DNA of 7,471 nt, from NCBI GenBank assembly GCA_934133155.1, contig CAKPAT010000060.1:1-7471 (forward strand). Direction: 5' to 3'. The notes below the pieces were generated by a model. It ran no database searches. It was given only the letters and a program-made list of their open reading frames with translations, and had not been told where the DNA came from. This DNA comes from an uncultured Bacilli bacterium. GTDB lineage: Bacteria > Bacillota_I > Bacilli_A > RF39 > UBA660. Position numbers and translations under genes: made by a program. This document shows positions 6,568-7,471 of this stretch, piece after piece (position 1 is the stretch's first letter; the number at the start of each line of letters is the position of its first letter).

Positions 6568-7148
6568 AAATATTCTCTTATTTCCTTTAAACAATTTTCA
6601 TAAAGCATATCAAGCTCTTTTTCGGAAAAAAGCTCATAATCTTCTGTATCATCATCTGGCTTAAGACTATTAATATAATCTATAGTCTTAATTAAATCGG
6701 CATCATTGATATTTAAAGTATTTTTAATATTTTTAAAATCAATATTAAATTTCATTTCCTTTAAAATCTTATTATCATATATCTTTAAATCATGATGTTT
6801 CATCTTAATCAAATCTTTTTTTTGAACCATTTCATTATTTATTATAGTGTACCCATCCTTATGTGGGTACTTGCGTATAACATATTCATTATAGTGTTCA
6901 TCAGCTAGTAAGTGGGTGAGATACCCCAGAACTAATTTGTCGTCTAACTTATCTTTATACTTTTCTAAAAAACATTCAATATTAATTTTTTTACCTTCCC
7001 TAAAATGTGTAATTTTACTTGGGGTATTTTTAGAAACATTTTCTACTATAAATCCACTATATATATCCGGCAAAACATTACCGAGTAAAAAGTTATCATC
7101 CTTATTGATTTTTGTTGCAATTTTTAAATGTATTGGCCATGACGGCAT
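6552..7148 (-). CDS. Zinc-dependent phospholipase C-like hydrolase
   Basis: This 198-residue protein begins MPSWPIHLKIA, the usual start of a Firmicutes group placed in the zinc-dependent phospholipase C/nuclease S1 fold. Candidate metal ligands are Trp4 or the N-terminus, His7, Asp28 (GNVLPD), His48 (THFR), and His79 and Asp83 in the signature GYLTHLLADEHYN (75-87). A HHD at 118-120 may complete the set. No signal peptide is seen, so unlike secreted PLC toxins it should act in the cytoplasm; its substrate is unknown. The C-terminal 60 residues are charged, helical and variable. The start at 7148 is chosen over an upstream ATG (7181) because AAGGAA lies five bases before it, the family begins at MPSWP, and 7181 lies inside the promoter. 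The gene is monocistronic here. The family call is from motif memory and is moderately sure; the activity is inference. Confidence 0.68.
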   Translation of the reverse strand: MPSWPIHLKIATKINKDDNFLLGNVLPDIYSGFIVENVSKNTPSKITHFREGKKINIECFLEKYKDKLDDKLVLGYLTHLLADEHYNEYVIRKYPHKDGYTIINNEMVQKKDLIKMKHHDLKIYDNKILKEMKFNIDFKNIKNTLNINDADLIKTIDYINSLKPDDDTEDYELFSEKELDMLYENCLKEIREYLKSSI

Positions 7149-7171
7149 ACTAATTCCTTCTTTCCTACGTA

Positions 7172-7200
7172 ATGCTATCATTTTTTTATAGTTTTGTCAA
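7172..7200 (-). promoter_or_regulatory. Strong promoter of the PLC-like gene
   Basis: On the minus strand a perfect TTGACA (7200-7195) and TAGCAT (7177-7172) are 17 bp apart, with TGA directly before the -10, an extended -10 form. Initiation near 7165 leaves a leader of about 17 bases to the ATG at 7148. Confidence 0.75.
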
Positions 7201-7208
7201 AAATTTTG

Positions 7209-7237
7209 TTGATAAATTTTTTTTAATATGTTAAAAT
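7209..7237 (+). promoter_or_regulatory. Upstream promoter (P1) toward tRNA-Ile
   Basis: TTGATA (7209-7214) and TAAAAT (7232-7237), each five of six, are 17 bp apart with TGT directly before the -10. It stands 8 bp from the oppositely oriented TTGACA of the hydrolase promoter, so the two are divergent and back-to-back. Initiation would be near 7244. Confidence 0.55.
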
Positions 7238-7279
7238 GTATTTGTTGTTTGAATTTGACGAAAAAAATGAAAAAAGTAC

Positions 7280-7308
7280 TTGCCAAACTTCAAAATATAA
7301 TGTATACT
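7280..7308 (+). promoter_or_regulatory. Proximal promoter (P2) of tRNA-Ile
   Basis: TTGCCA (7280-7285) and TATACT (7303-7308) are 17 bp apart. Initiation near 7315 is about 14 bases before the mature tRNA 5' end. Together with P1 it gives the tandem promoter layout often seen before stable RNA operons. Confidence 0.7.
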
Positions 7309-7328
7309 GTAAAAGTCAAATGATTTAT

Positions 7329-7402
<74 letters not shown>

Positions 7403-7471
7403 TGGACCGGCTGAGACTGGCCCTGTTCCGCGTCGGGGCCCGGCGGATCGCCTGATGGGTCCGTGCGGGGG
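7403..7471 (+). other. GC-rich tail of probable foreign or chimeric origin, coding-like
   Basis: The final 69 bases are 52 G/C (75%), in sharp contrast to the AT-rich rest of the window. The frame through 7405-7455 reads DRLRLALFRVGARRIA and ends in TGA. Fifteen of its 16 sense codons end in G or C, with lower GC at position 1 (13 of 16) and lowest at position 2 (9 of 16), the pattern of genuine coding DNA from a high-GC genome. Upstream this frame runs into the tRNA, so the gene body is missing. I read it as the last codons of another organism's gene joined at the tRNA, most likely by assembly. No function can be given. Confidence 0.7.

Noticed and set aside
6849..6870. GTACCCA/TGGGTAC 7-bp inverted repeat
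   Set aside because: It is inside the hydrolase coding region, has no T tract, and looks like an incidental codon effect rather than a regulatory hairpin.
7149..7181. Upstream ATG for the minus-strand hydrolase
   Set aside because: It overlaps the extended -10 element, lacks an RBS, and the family begins with MPSWP at 7148.
3896..7191. Opposite-strand and out-of-frame open stretches of 60-90 codons
   Set aside because: They lie inside convincing genes, have no family motifs or ribosome sites, and give low-complexity Leu/Phe-rich products expected from AT-rich antisense reading.
7254..7320. TTTGAC and GTCAAA inverted pair flanking the proximal tRNA promoter
   Set aside because: Six-base arms 55 bases apart are expected by chance in this composition, and one partly reflects a -35-like sequence.

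Overview
The window is an AT-rich segment with tightly packed genes. It looks like a low-GC Firmicutes or Mollicutes-related gut-type bacterium: Leu is mostly TTA, Arg mostly AGA, Shine-Dalgarno sites are of the AGGAGG type, and sigma-A-like promoters are clear. Seven protein genes are supported, plus one tRNA. All seven end in TAA or TAG, and TGG is used for Trp. The assignment rests on composition and protein style, so it is broad.

Left part (1-1024): the 3' two thirds of a P1B-type Zn/Cd/Pb-exporting ATPase runs in from outside and ends at a 15-bp hairpin. Middle-left (1053-4022): a strong extended -10 promoter drives a two-gene operon. It encodes a membrane-anchored aryl-sulfate sulfotransferase (AssT-like) and, 2 bp later, a diacylglycerol-kinase-type lipid kinase. 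The operon ends at a terminator whose 3' arm is also the ribosome binding site of the next gene. Middle (4023-5577): a GH25 lysozyme without signal peptide carries two C-terminal repeat units. A roughly 230-bp non-coding stretch follows, holding a possible decayed mini-gene and an AT-only hairpin. Then comes a 119-residue protein of unknown family that is clearly AT-richer than its surroundings.

Right part (5542-7402): adenosine deaminase (add) has its own near-consensus promoter. It converges on a minus-strand gene for a zinc-dependent phospholipase C-like hydrolase, and one hairpin holding parts of both stop codons probably terminates both. The hydrolase promoter is back-to-back with two candidate promoters for a tRNA-Ile(GAT). 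Immediately after the tRNA the sequence switches from AT-rich to 75% GC for the last 69 bases. Those bases read like the 3' end of a gene from a high-GC organism. This is most simply a chimeric assembly join at the conserved tRNA, although a genuine junction cannot be excluded from sequence alone.

The genes are mostly housekeeping or accessory metabolism: metal export, phenol/sulfate chemistry at the cell surface, lipid phosphorylation, wall hydrolysis and purine salvage. I see no phage module, CRISPR, transposase or recognisable new multi-gene system. The points most worth a second look are the GC-rich tail, the superimposed terminator/promoter/RBS at 3975-4022, the recurring very short predicted leaders, and the assT-lipid kinase pairing.
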